Shown: one piece after another, positions 1 to 10,547 of the stretch | Layout of the letters: each line of letters opens with the position of its first letter | How positions within the stretch are numbered: position 1 is the first letter of the stretch | Origin: Mytilus edulis | Taxonomy: Eukaryota; Mollusca; Bivalvia; Mytilida; Mytilidae | Direction: 5' to 3' | Assembly: GCF_963676685.1 (NCBI RefSeq) | Contig: NC_092344.1 | Location: 44,228,830-44,292,829 of the forward strand | Length of the DNA stretch: 64,000 bases | Program-made: the position numbers and the translations under genes | Notes under the pieces: generated by a model | Database searches by the model: none | What the model was told of the DNA's origin: nothing | What the model saw: only the letters and a program-made list of their open reading frames with translations

Positions 1-843
1 TTGAACAATCTCCCCTTTTCATTAATGGTAACTACTCTTACAAACGGTAAACAAAGTATTTGGTTGTACTAGGGCATTTATCTTATAAGTTTACCGTGTT
101 GCCTTTTAACTGTGGTGTTTACCGTAACCATAAACTTTTACGATAAAGGTTTGCCGTAACCCAACAAGTCATTATACAGTTCAGTTTACCGTTTCGTCGT
201 ATGCAATAATTACCACAGCAAGCCAAATGTAAACCGATGAAATCATTTTCGTTTTAAAAGAAGATATGTGTTACCAATATATTTAAGTTATTGGGATTAG
301 AACACGATTCCACAAAATATATAACTATGGACTGACCATAAATTCTTGTTTACTGTAACCACATGAAATCGGTTACAAAGCCGATTCTCAAACCTTCAAT
401 ACAAAGAAAGTTAGAGGATTGTTAGAGAATAATAGTCAACTTGTTTTCCATTTCTCCCCAAACCCATGAACCTCCGGCTGTAATTTTAAAATGCATTCTT
501 GTTTACCGTAACCGCTCAATATATTAGTCCCATAATCCCATTATCACAATTAGAATATCTTATGTTATCCTTATAAGCTACAGCTTGCTTTGTTACGGGA
601 TTGTGCGGTGATACGGTAAACTAGAATAACAATTAATGAATAGACTAAGTCGTAGCTTGCGCCTTCTAATTTTCTGTTTCTCTGCATTCAAGGTTTTTCG
701 GAAGAAACCATTTTTAATTCACGTCACAGTAAGTCTATTAATGAAAATAGAATGAGTTTGTTGAAACAAAGAAGATGGGAAGATGAATGGAATATAAAAT
801 TGATTGATACAATTATGTTTACCGTACCCTTATATTGTATCGG
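1..843. repeat. 843-bp direct repeat, left copy, beside kinase gene
   Basis: This block reads the same, without visible difference, as 1869-2711 (offset 1868). It holds about ten matches to GTTTACCGT, often extended to GTTTACCGTAACC: 44-52 (minus), 89-97, 117-129, 149-160 (one mismatch), 184-192, 348-360 (one mismatch), 501-513, 613-621 (minus) and 817-829, with another at 876-887 just outside. It has no convincing ORF. The window starts inside or at the edge of the repeat, so its true left end is unknown. The pair could be a tandem duplication, LTR-like termini or an assembly duplication. Confidence 0.9.
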
Positions 844-899
844 ATAAAGGTATGCTAAAGGAAAATGTTTACATGGTTTACCGTAACAATCGAATGGAC

Positions 900-969
900 A
901 AAAAAAAAAGCATCCTTGAAATCGCAACAAGCTCCTACGACGGAGCCTGTTGTGATTTCAAGGATGCTT
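900..969 (-). terminator. Long hairpin plus T10 run at the 3' end of the kinase gene
   Basis: On the minus strand a 28-position stem (arms 942-969 and 908-935, loop 936-941) starts 7 bases after the kinase stop codon. Twenty-six positions are Watson-Crick, one is G-U and one is an A-C mismatch. The stem runs directly into ten T residues (plus-strand A run 900-909). Shape and position match an intrinsic terminator. Hairpin or T-run transcript ends are known in some large DNA viruses but are not usual for animal Pol II genes, and the histone 3' stem-loop is far shorter. Function is inferred. Confidence 0.7.
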
Positions 970-975
970 GGGTAT

Positions 976-1713
976 CTAAAACTGACTCAAGGCAAGACGG
1001 ACTGAGATGGCATCAGCACGTTTTTCAACAGAGGGTTCAAGCATAGAGGAGACAAGGGATTTTACGATGTCGCTAGTGTTTTCGGGGAAAGAGAGGGTGT
1101 TTGAGAGTTGAGCTTTGACCATAGAGGTTGCGTCACTATCGGAGAATGGGAAAGCTCCGAAGAGCATGACGTAGAGCATAACTCCCATACTCCACATGTC
1201 GGCTTTCATGGTGTTGTGTTCCATTCCCATAATAACTTCGGGGGCAGCGTATGGGAGGGTTCCACAAAATTCTTCAGATTCGGCAACAACAACGGTTGAT
1301 TTGGCAAATCCAAAATCGGCCAGTTTGACACATCCATTTGATAACAAGACGTTTTCTAATTTAATGTCATTGTGGGCGATTCCGTTTAAGTGGCAGTATT
1401 CGACTGCTTTGACAACTTGAGAGAAGACAGATAGGGTGGCTTCAACGGACATGAGGCCGTTTTTCATTATGTATTCAAAAACATCTCCGAATTCAGCGAA
1501 TTCCATCAAAACGAAGGCAAATTCTTCGGCTTCGATGATTTCAATGGCTTCGACAATGTTTTCGTGTTTGAGGCTGAGGAAAGCTTCAAACTCAGTAGAG
1601 GTTTTGAGGACTTTTTTAATTGCAACTTTACCGAATACTTCGCTAGAGGCGGAGAAAACTTCTTCAGTTAGGGCTACAACGTTTGAAAGTCCACTGTTCA
1701 ATAAAAATTCCAT
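976..1713 (-). CDS. Intronless Ser/Thr protein kinase, TSSK/CAMK-like, with unusual catalytic motifs
   Basis: A 245-residue single-exon kinase domain with almost nothing outside the catalytic core. Visible motifs: VAIK lysine at about residue 33, catalytic loop HNDIKLEN at 114-121 (HND in place of the usual HRD, Asp116 kept), DFG at 133-135, and a GTLPYAAPE activation segment ending at 157-159. The activation segment and the DMWSMGVMLYVMLFGAFPF block resemble testis-specific and SNF1/CAMK-type kinases. The glycine-rich loop is degenerate: no GxGxxG precedes the VAIK lysine. The ATG at 1711-1713 follows a TATA box by about 56 bp, and TAG is at 976-978. The ORF is visibly richer in G+C than its flanks. 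It lies between 843-bp direct repeats. A retroposed host kinase or a kinase carried by a virus or mobile element both fit. Kinase identity is secure; the subfamily is not. Confidence 0.88.
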   Translation of the reverse strand: MEFLLNSGLSNVVALTEEVFSASSEVFGKVAIKKVLKTSTEFEAFLSLKHENIVEAIEIIEAEEFAFVLMEFAEFGDVFEYIMKNGLMSVEATLSVFSQVVKAVEYCHLNGIAHNDIKLENVLLSNGCVKLADFGFAKSTVVVAESEEFCGTLPYAAPEVIMGMEHNTMKADMWSMGVMLYVMLFGAFPFSDSDATSMVKAQLSNTLSFPENTSDIVKSLVSSMLEPSVEKRADAISVRLALSQF

Positions 1714-1768
1714 TTTAAATTGGCGTGGATTTAGTGTAATAAAGGTATCAAAATACTGAAATTCACGC

Positions 1769-1776
1769 CTTATATA
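1769..1776 (-). promoter_or_regulatory. TATA box of the kinase gene
   Basis: The minus strand reads TATATAAG here, 56-63 bp upstream of the kinase ATG. Initiation about 30 bp downstream would leave a 5' UTR of only about 30 nt. Two bases before it is CACTA, and GTTTACCGT-type motifs begin about 0.2 kb further upstream in the 1869-2711 repeat. Confidence 0.6.
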
Positions 1777-1868
1777 GTGATATGGCTGCTACGGACTGTT
1801 CCAATAATTGATGCTCAAGGGTGGAAAGTTCAAATAAAGGCTTTCTTACACAATAAAACAGTACATTA

Positions 1869-2711
1869 TTGAACAATCTCCCCTTTTCATTAATGGTAAC
1901 TACTCTTACAAACGGTAAACAAAGTATTTGGTTGTACTAGGGCATTTATCTTATAAGTTTACCGTGTTGCCTTTTAACTGTGGTGTTTACCGTAACCATA
2001 AACTTTTACGATAAAGGTTTGCCGTAACCCAACAAGTCATTATACAGTTCAGTTTACCGTTTCGTCGTATGCAATAATTACCACAGCAAGCCAAATGTAA
2101 ACCGATGAAATCATTTTCGTTTTAAAAGAAGATATGTGTTACCAATATATTTAAGTTATTGGGATTAGAACACGATTCCACAAAATATATAACTATGGAC
2201 TGACCATAAATTCTTGTTTACTGTAACCACATGAAATCGGTTACAAAGCCGATTCTCAAACCTTCAATACAAAGAAAGTTAGAGGATTGTTAGAGAATAA
2301 TAGTCAACTTGTTTTCCATTTCTCCCCAAACCCATGAACCTCCGGCTGTAATTTTAAAATGCATTCTTGTTTACCGTAACCGCTCAATATATTAGTCCCA
2401 TAATCCCATTATCACAATTAGAATATCTTATGTTATCCTTATAAGCTACAGCTTGCTTTGTTACGGGATTGTGCGGTGATACGGTAAACTAGAATAACAA
2501 TTAATGAATAGACTAAGTCGTAGCTTGCGCCTTCTAATTTTCTGTTTCTCTGCATTCAAGGTTTTTCGGAAGAAACCATTTTTAATTCACGTCACAGTAA
2601 GTCTATTAATGAAAATAGAATGAGTTTGTTGAAACAAAGAAGATGGGAAGATGAATGGAATATAAAATTGATTGATACAATTATGTTTACCGTACCCTTA
2701 TATTGTATCGG
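1869..2711. repeat. 843-bp direct repeat, right copy (upstream of kinase promoter)
   Basis: Reads identically to 1-843. Since the kinase is transcribed leftward from about 1740, this copy is its upstream region. If the GTTTACCGTAAC motifs bind a factor, this is where they would control the kinase. At 2711 it diverges from the first copy, which runs on into the kinase segment at 844, and joins a partial third copy instead. Confidence 0.9.
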
Positions 2712-2903
2712 GATTGTGCGGTGATACGGTAAACTAGAATAACAATTAATGAATAGACTAAGTCGTAGCTTGCGCCTTCTAATTTTCTGTTTCTCTGCAT
2801 TCAAGGTTTTTCGGAAGAAACAATGCTTAATTCACGTCACAGTAAGTCTACTAATGAAAATAGAATGAGTTTGTTGAAACAAAGCAGTTGGGATGATGAA
2901 TGA
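2709..2903. repeat. Partial third copy of the kinase-flanking repeat
   Basis: This resembles 598-793 and 2464-2659, with scattered substitutions and a small change near the end. It sits at an offset of 245 bp from the second copy. It marks an older, decayed unit of the array; the sequence to its right is unique. Confidence 0.85.
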
Positions 2904-4255
2904 CGTATTGTTTATAAATAGTATTTGTGTACCTCATTTTGAGGCGCATTAGGGATATTAACCGGCCATCTGAAAGTCAACTATTTACTCAAATTTCGTG
3001 GTTTTAATCGAGGACGTATATTATGTTTGTTTTACCTCCTTGTTATAATGTAAAAAAGGTATTGAAATAAAAACAATATTGAAATTCAAGCCGTTATATG
3101 CATTGCCTTATCCAAGTCTTGTTTGAACGGGGTGAATGATTTCCATTAATCCTTTCTCGTGTAAAAAAAAAGTACAGAAATGTTACTTCCCCATTTCAAT
3201 TGTTTCAAAATAGATTTTATGGCGTGATACCTTCAAGGGTAGTCGCCTTTAAAATAAGATCATTATAAGATTATTCGTGTTTCAGGCTCGTGGTATAGGG
3301 TTATTGCATCGGACTTCTAACACTTAAGATTCCTGAATTTTCTGTTCTCCCTTGACACCATTTGCGAGTATGGTCTTGAGGAAACGATGATAGTCCGTCG
3401 GGAGGGGACGATAAATGGTTGTCCCGTGTTAAGAGAGAGACATATCACTTGCACGTGAAAGACATCCTTGTAGGTTTCGAAAAAGATTAGGCTAATTTGC
3501 CCCGCAAAGTGGAAAGGGATTAATATAAGTTGCAATAACTTGTTTCCCACTCCACTCTAAATAAATATGTTTTAACTAAAGCGGATCATTTAATAGCTTC
3601 TCTTGCAATCGGTAAACAGAGTCTAAAATGTAGTACCAGGTTGTGTTCAATATCGTTGCAGTTACGTAGCTTTTGCTCGGATCATTCAATCTAGTCAGAC
3701 TTTCCGCTAATTAGTTCTAGATAGCCCAAACATTCATTCTATATACATGTCGAGGTATTGGATCCATTAGCTCTAATGTCAGCTGATATAAATGTATCTT
3801 TATTTTCAATAGTATTTTGTTTGAGCAGAGACGGTATCAGGTCCGTTCGCGCCCAATAAACTTTCGTTTCTGGTTTGAGAATGCCATGTACATTAAAGGT
3901 AAGCTTATGGTGCGAGAACAACATGTTGTAGTGTATTTTTTAAAGAACAGTAACTACTGATTTAAAAAAAAATCACCTGCGCTGTTTCAATAGTATTTTG
4001 ACTATGAGGTGTACCACTTATGACAGAAATTATATCAACATTATAGAATACTTCATCAGCTTCAATTATTTTATATTGAATAGGTCTTGAATTCAGTTAG
4101 AGTCTTTACCGCTAATCAATTGGATGTGTACTGATTGGTCTTAGATGTATGTTCATGACGTCTATACACTAAATCAATTGGATGTGTACCGATTGATATT
4201 TTACTATTAGATGCATGACCTTTTTATTAGTTGCTATTGGTGAACTAGCTGTCCA
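2904..4255. other. Unique stretch without recognised genes
   Basis: AT-rich, with no ORF supported by homology or splice structure. A 26-bp segment near 2930-2955 reappears inverted at about 13380-13405. The text around 3500-3560 resembles 37340-37395, so old dispersed repeats are present. Confidence 0.5.
4113..4230. repeat. Two-copy tandem repeat of about 58 bp
   Basis: The segment AATCAATTGGATGTGTAC occurs at about 4114 and again about 58 bp later. Similar, more diverged text (TTAGATG, ATGACC) follows each copy. Confidence 0.7.
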
Positions 4256-4735
4256 GAGGCGGATCCAGGGGGTGGTAACCCAGTGCCGGTCAGTTACTTG
4301 TTTTTGGTATGGAAATGTATATAAATACCATGCCACGCCGTCCATTCTGGGTTTTTTTTGTTCTTTGTTTCAATCTTCCCTTTAGTTTGTTCTTATATTG
4401 GGCTGTAACACCACGGGGAGGATTGAGTGCCAACAAACTAGTTTCATCACATTCTATATGTTCCTGTCCCAAGTCAGGAGTCAGTGGTTGTCGTTTGTAG
4501 CTGTATACCATAATCGTTTTCCATTCATTGTTCTGAATTAGGTCGTTAGTTTTTCTTGTTTGAAATGTTTTACATTTATCATTACAGGGCTTTTTATAGC
4601 TGACTATGTAGTGTGTTTTTTTCACATGACTGAAATCTGTAATTGACATATAATTGTACAATTATATGTCATTTGGTTTCTATTGGAGAGTTGTCTCATT
4701 AGCAATCATACCACATCTTATTTTTACAAATTCAG
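4256..4735 (+). repeat. Dispersed bivalve repeat copy with a GGCGGATCC MITE end in front
   Basis: The left end (4256-4290) matches the terminus of the GGCGGATCCAG MITE family seen at 43395, 54487 and 56113. From about 4390 it matches the repeat found more completely at 33825-34090: GTCAGTGGTTGTCGTTTGT, then GCTTTTTATAGCTG, and finally AGAGTTGTCTCATT with CAATCATACCACATCTT. The short ORFs here are not genes. Confidence 0.75.
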
Positions 4736-4835
4736 ACATACTTGTTTTTTAACCTTTTTAAGGTGGATTAAATCACTGAATTGTCTTAATATTTATAACC
4801 AAACCTCATATTTGAGGTATTAAACTTAAAAAAAT

Positions 4836-5095
4836 AAGAATGTGTCCATAGTACACGGATGCCCCACTCACACTATCGTTATCATGTTCAGTGGACAGTG
4901 AAATTGGGGTCAAAACAATTTGGCATTAAAGTTAGAAAGATTATATCATAGGGAACATGTGTACTAAGTTTCAAATTGCTTGGACTTCAACTTCATCAAA
5001 AACTACCTTGACCAAAAACTTTAAGCTGAATTGGGACAGACAGACGGGCGGAGGGACAAACGAACGAAAGGATGCACAGACCAAAAAAAAAAACC
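4836..5095 (-). repeat. Dispersed repeat, same family as 57979-58455, inverted
   Basis: On the minus strand this contains the same landmarks in the same order as 57979-58455: a GACGGACG-like tract, AAGTTTTTGGTCAAGGTAG, a 'cttagtacac' segment, a 'catccgtgt' segment and GACACATTCTT. The ORFs of 72-78 codons across it are spurious. Confidence 0.8.
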
Positions 5096-6527
5096 TAGTC
5101 CCATAAATGGGACATAAATAGTTGAAATAAGACTGAAAACTATTTGCTTGAAATACACTAACCACATTTTGTAGACAAAGAAAAAACAACAGAAACTAGA
5201 GGATGAAAACCATGTTCCTGGAAAAGCCAAAAAAAGATTTAACAAGAATGCACACACTGTGATGAGTCACCTTCTTTACTCAATAATATTTTATCATCAT
5301 TATCTGTTACATGACGGTTTTACTACAATCATGCATCAGACATACTTAGCATTACCAATAATCCACAAAAAATGAGGTCAAGGTCAAATGAACAAACTGT
5401 TCAGTGGAGTCTACTGTTTCTTGGTATGCAAGGTATATAAAGTAATAAAACAAAGGGTAACCACAGTTTTCATGTTCTATGAGGATATCTGCTTCCAAGT
5501 TATTTTAAATGGTATGTACTAGGATGAAATTACAGATTATAAAATTGAATGGAGACATCTTTGTTCTGAACCTACAGATGAACAGTCAGACAGGAAAAGG
5601 TGACAAATATATAATCCCAAATAATTTGGGGGGAGGCATTTCACTATTGAGGCGTTCTTAGACACAAATGCATTAAGATGGAGTAACACGAAAGAAAAAA
5701 AGACAGAAAATTATTTCATGGATTTATTCATGATTTGATCTTATCGTGATCATCTGAAAGACTTTCGTATGTAAATGTTGATAAATACAGATATTACATG
5801 ATAGCATCGAGATTTAAAGTCAGGGGACACAATCATGTGAATTTTTTATTATTAAGATATTACATCTTTATAACTAAATTCATCTAATTATTAACTTCTC
5901 GAATCTCATTTTAACACATATATACTTCAGTAAATTCTTCTGAAGGGAATTCTCACTGGCTGCTGCCTAGTATTTATTGCATACATAATTCCTAGCACTT
6001 TTGAACACATTATTTCATGTTCTAATATATACATATACCCACAAGGTAAAATACATATTTATCACATTCTAATGAAACATATTTTAAATGTATTCAATAT
6101 AAAAAATTATATACCCACATTCATGCATGCACTTACACACAAAAAAGTCTCAACTCAAATTACATGACTGCATGGAAATCTTGATCAATAGAGAACTATT
6201 CACAATGCAGATTTAAGTAATGGTAATTAGAAATTGAAAATGTGATTGTGGCATTCATTGTGCACATAACATACCAATAATACCATCTTCATGTATTGGC
6301 TGATAAACAAAACAGCATTTTTCTTTACTTTTAGTGAAAATTATTGAATAAGATTGTGTTTTGAGAAGCAAAATAATAACTTATTTGCCAAAGTCATAAT
6401 TTATTACAGATACTGGTATACTTGGCTAAATTGAAATATGAGTAAAAGAATATTTGGAGCACAAGTCAATGAGAACAAGGACGTATATTATTATGTTAGT
6501 TATACATCCTTGATGAGAAGCAAAAAA
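5096..6527. other. AT-rich intergenic stretch, nothing recognised
   Basis: No gene or RNA is visible. The right end (6474-6515) carries a small inverted element (ACAAGGACGTATA facing TATACATCCTTG). A similar GGACGTATATTA string occurs near 3013. Confidence 0.4.
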
Positions 6528-9427
6528 CTAGAGGCTCTCAAGAGCCTGTGTCGCTCACCTGTTACTGTATTTACTGATGTCGGCCATCTTGGGTGGTAGG
6601 CGGGATCATTAGACACTTTTTTTAAATAGATACCCTAGTAATGATTGTGGCCAAGTTTGGTTAAATTTGGCCCATAGTTATAGAAAAGAAGATTTTTGTA
6701 CAAGTAACAAAAATGACGAAAAGTTGTTCAATATTGACTATAAAGGGCAATAACTCCTTAAGGGATCCTCTAATAATTTTGATCATGTTGACTTATTTGT
6801 AGATCTTACTTTGCTGAACATTATTGCTGTTTACAGTTTATCTCTATCTATAATAGTATTCAAGATAATAACCAACTAGAGGGTGTCGCTCACCTTGGTC
6901 TTGTGCATATTAAATAATGGACACGGATAAATTCATGACATAATTGTGTTTTGGTGATAGTGATGTGTTTGTAGATCTTACTTTACTGAACATTCTTGTT
7001 GCTACAAATATCTCTGTCTATAATGAACTTGGCCCAGTAATTACAGTGGAAAATATTTTCTACAAATTTACAAAAATTTATGAAAAATGTTAAAAATTAA
7101 CTATAAAGGGCAATAACTCCTTAAGGGGTCAATTGACTATTATTTTGCTGAACGTTATTGCTGTATACAGTTTATCTCTATCTACAATAATATTCAAGAT
7201 AATAACAAAAAACGGCAAAATTTCCTTAAAATTACCAATTCAGGACAGTAACCTAACAACGGGTTGTCCGATCCATGTGAAAACATCAGGGCAGATAGAT
7301 CTTGACCTGATAAACAATTAAACCCTGTCAGATTTTCTCTTAATGCTTCGGTTTTTGAGTTATAAGCCAAAAACTGCATTTTACCCCTATGTTCTATTAT
7401 TAGCCATGGCAGCCATTTTGGTTGATTGGCCAGGTCACGCCACACATTTTTTAAACAAATTACCCCAATGATGATTGTGGCAAAGCTTAGTTTAATTTGG
7501 CCCAGTAGTTTCAGAGAAGAAGATTTTTGTAAAAGATTACTAAGATTTACGAAAAAATGGTTAAAAATTGACTATAAAGGGCAATAACTCCTTCAGGGGT
7601 CAACTGACCATTTTGGTCATGCTGACTTATTTGTAAATCTTACTTTGCTGAACATTATTGCTGTTTACAGTTTATCTCTATCTATAATAATATTCAAGAT
7701 AATAGCCAAAAACAGCAAAAGTTCCCTAAAATTACCAATTCAGGGGCAGCAACCCAACAACAGGTTGTCCGATTCATCTGAAAATTTCAGGACAGGTAGA
7801 TCTTGACCTGATAAACACTTTTACCGCATGTCAGATTTGCTCTAAATGCTTTGGTTTTTGAGTTATAAGCAAAAACCGCATTTTACCCCTATGTTCTATT
7901 TTTAGCCATGGCGGCCATCTTGGTTGGTTGGCCGGGTCACCCCACACATTTTTTAAACTAGATATCCCAAAGATGATTGTGGCCAAGTTTGGATTAATTT
8001 GGCCCAGTTGTTTCAGAGGAGAAGATTTTTGTAAAAGATTTACGAAAAATGGTTAAAAATTGACTATAAAGGTCAATAACTCCTAAAGGGGTCAACTGAC
8101 CATTTTGGTCATGTTGACTTATTTGTAAATCTTACTTTGCTGAACATTATTGCTGTTTACAGTTTATCTCTATCTATAATAATATTCAAGATAATAGCCA
8201 AAAACAGCAAAAATTCCCTAAAATTACCAGTTCAGGGGCAGCAACCCAATAACGGGTTGTCGGATTCATCTGAAAATTTGAGGGCAGATAGATCTTGACC
8301 TGATAAACAATTGTCAGATTTGCTCTAAATGCTTTGGTTTTTGAGTTATAAGCCAAAAACTGCATTTTACCCCTATGTTCTATTTTTAGCCATGGCGGCC
8401 ATCTTGGTTGGTTGGCCGGGTCACGCCACACATTTTTTAAACTAGATACCCCAATGATGATTGTGGCCAAGTTTGGTTTAATTTGGCCCAGTAGTTTCAG
8501 AGGAGAAGATTTTTGTAAAAGTTAACGACGACGGACGACGGACGACGGACGATGACAGACGACGACGACGCCGGACGCCGGACGCCAAGTGATGGGAAAA
8601 GCTCACTTGGCCCTTTGGGCCAGGTGAGCTAAAAACTGCAAAATTTCAAAGATATAAAGCAAAAACTGCATTTTACCACTATGTTCTAATTTTAGCCATG
8701 TCGGCCATTTTGTTTGGTAGGCGGCGTCATCGGACACATTTTTTAAACTATATACCACAATGATAATTGTGGCCAAGTTTGGTTAAATTTGGCCCAGTAG
8801 TTTCAGAGAAGAAGATTTTTGTACAAGTTGCAAAAAATGACGAAAAGTTGTTAAAAATTGACTATAAAAGGCAATAACTCCTTAAGGGGTTGACCGACAA
8901 TTTTGGTCATGTTGACTTATTTCTAGGTCTTACTTTGCTGAACATTATTGCTGTTTACAGTTTATCTCTATCTATAATAGTATTCAAGATAATAACCGAA
9001 AACTGCAAAATTTCCTTAAAATAACAAATTCAGGGGCAGCAACCAAACAACAGGTTGTCCGATTCGTCTGAAAATTTCAGGGCAGATAGATCTTGGGCAG
9101 ATAGATCTTAACCTGATCAACAATTTTACCCCACATCAGATTTGCTCTAAATGCTTTGGTTTCAAAGATATAAGCTAAAAATATACATTTTACCCCTGTG
9201 TTCTATTTTTAGCCATGGCGGCCATCTTGATTGGATGGCCAGGTCATCGGACACATTTTTTAAACTAGATACCCCAAGGATGATTGTGGTCAAGTTTGGT
9301 TAAATTTGGCCCAGTAGTTTCAGAGGAGAAGATTTTTGTAAAAGTTTACGGACGACAGACGCAGGACGCCGGACGCCAAGTGATGAGAAAAGCTCACTTG
9401 ACCTTTCAGGTCAGGTGAGCTAAAAAC
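6528..9427 (+). repeat. Block of related tandem repeats ending in (GACGAC)n and GGTGAGCT termini
   Basis: The left end has CTAGAGGCTCTCAAGAG and GTCGCTCACCT. The same roughly 500-750-bp text then recurs; landmark TTTGGCCCAGTAGTTTCAGAG (or close variants) is seen near 6650, 7498, 8000, 8485, 8790 and 9308. Two copies finish with a GACGACGGACG tract, CCGGACGCCAAGTGATG and GGTCAGGTGAGCTAAAAA (about 8520-8633 and 9348-9427). The outer AGCTCACC/GGTGAGCT ends face each other. This is a multi-copy non-coding element of a kind common in mussels; ORFs at 7194-7445 and 8186-8470 lie inside it and are spurious. Confidence 0.85.
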
Positions 9428-10105
9428 AACATCTACAGATTAACATTAATGCAGTGCAGTTGGTATTACATGTATTTTTAAAAGTTGCTAATTTTTTTTA
9501 CATTAAAATTGTTTTGTAGACAATTTGTCTATTTATTTCATACATGCCATACAAAGGCAAGTGCAAAAATATAATCAAATGCCTCCAATACTTGAACACA
9601 TACAGAAAATTAATTCAAATTTAGTACATCAGGTATCAATATTTTACAAACAACCATTTAAAATTATGTATACAAAATAAAATCTCAATTTATACATAGT
9701 AGATAATCTTAAACAAAAATAAACAATGTTTTTTTTTTGCTCAAACGATAACTTTATAAAACAACATGCAGTCTATGTAAAATAGCAATAGAAATTTATC
9801 ACAGAGTTCTATAACCAGTTTCATACTACTGTCAAGTAAACATTTTAAATTTGATTATGGGTAGCTTGTCTTCTTGTTTCTCTCCACATAACTGAAACTA
9901 ATACATCTCACTTCAATAGCGAGAGATGGAAATTTATCATACAGGAAGATCAAACAGAAAATAGCAATAAATGCAATCATATAAAGACTGAGTCATTATT
10001 TATACTTTTAAAAAAATCAAAAAGGTATCACAAATGTTGAAGCAATGACTTAACTAACAGACCTGATAAGATAAAATATTTTGCCTTTATGCAAGAAAAA
10101 ATATA
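9428..10105 (-). other. Downstream flank of SFMBT gene
   Basis: AT-rich sequence with no ORF of note. It may hold the distal 3' UTR of the SFMBT gene, which is read leftward. TTTATT (AATAAA on the minus strand) occurs near 9530 and 9990, but I cannot fix the poly(A) site. Confidence 0.3.
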
Positions 10106-10310
10106 CTGTAAATTCAGAAATTATTGCAAGGTTTTTATTATTGCGAAAAATGCGACAGAGTTGTAAAAGCAATATTAAAACTCGTATTTTATAATATTTT
10201 ATATGAATTAAACAGGATTTTTCTCAAAATCATAAAAATTAATATTGCATTTAAGTCTCAAATGACAAAATTGCAATAATAAATGCACGCAATAATTTCT
10301 GAATTTACAG
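10106..10310. mobile_element. MITE of about 205 bp, family A
   Basis: Terminal inverted repeats begin CTGTAAATTCAGAAATTATTGC and end with the complementary GCAATAATTTCTGAATTTACAG. A second copy lies inverted at 21716-21919 and shares interior blocks (GCGAAAAATGCGAC, AATTAAACAGGATT). It is non-coding. Confidence 0.85.
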
Positions 10311-10547
10311 CAGTTAAATTCACTGACAGATTGAGTTATATTGAGTAATTAAAACTAAAATATAGATTAATTACATTTAATACTGGAGTTTTGCACAGTT
10401 TCATGATATCATCTCATCATGCAGACTTTTAATTTTAGCCCTATCTTTAACAATATTAACCCACAAAATTACCAATAGCGTAAATAATCATCAAAAACCA
10501 TTATATGTTTGTCTACAAAAAATCAAATAAGAATCTCATTCCAACTA

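Noticed and set aside
4971-5257. Two minus-strand ORFs of 72-78 codons
   Set aside because: They partly lie in the dispersed repeat shared with 57979-58455 and have repeat-like composition.
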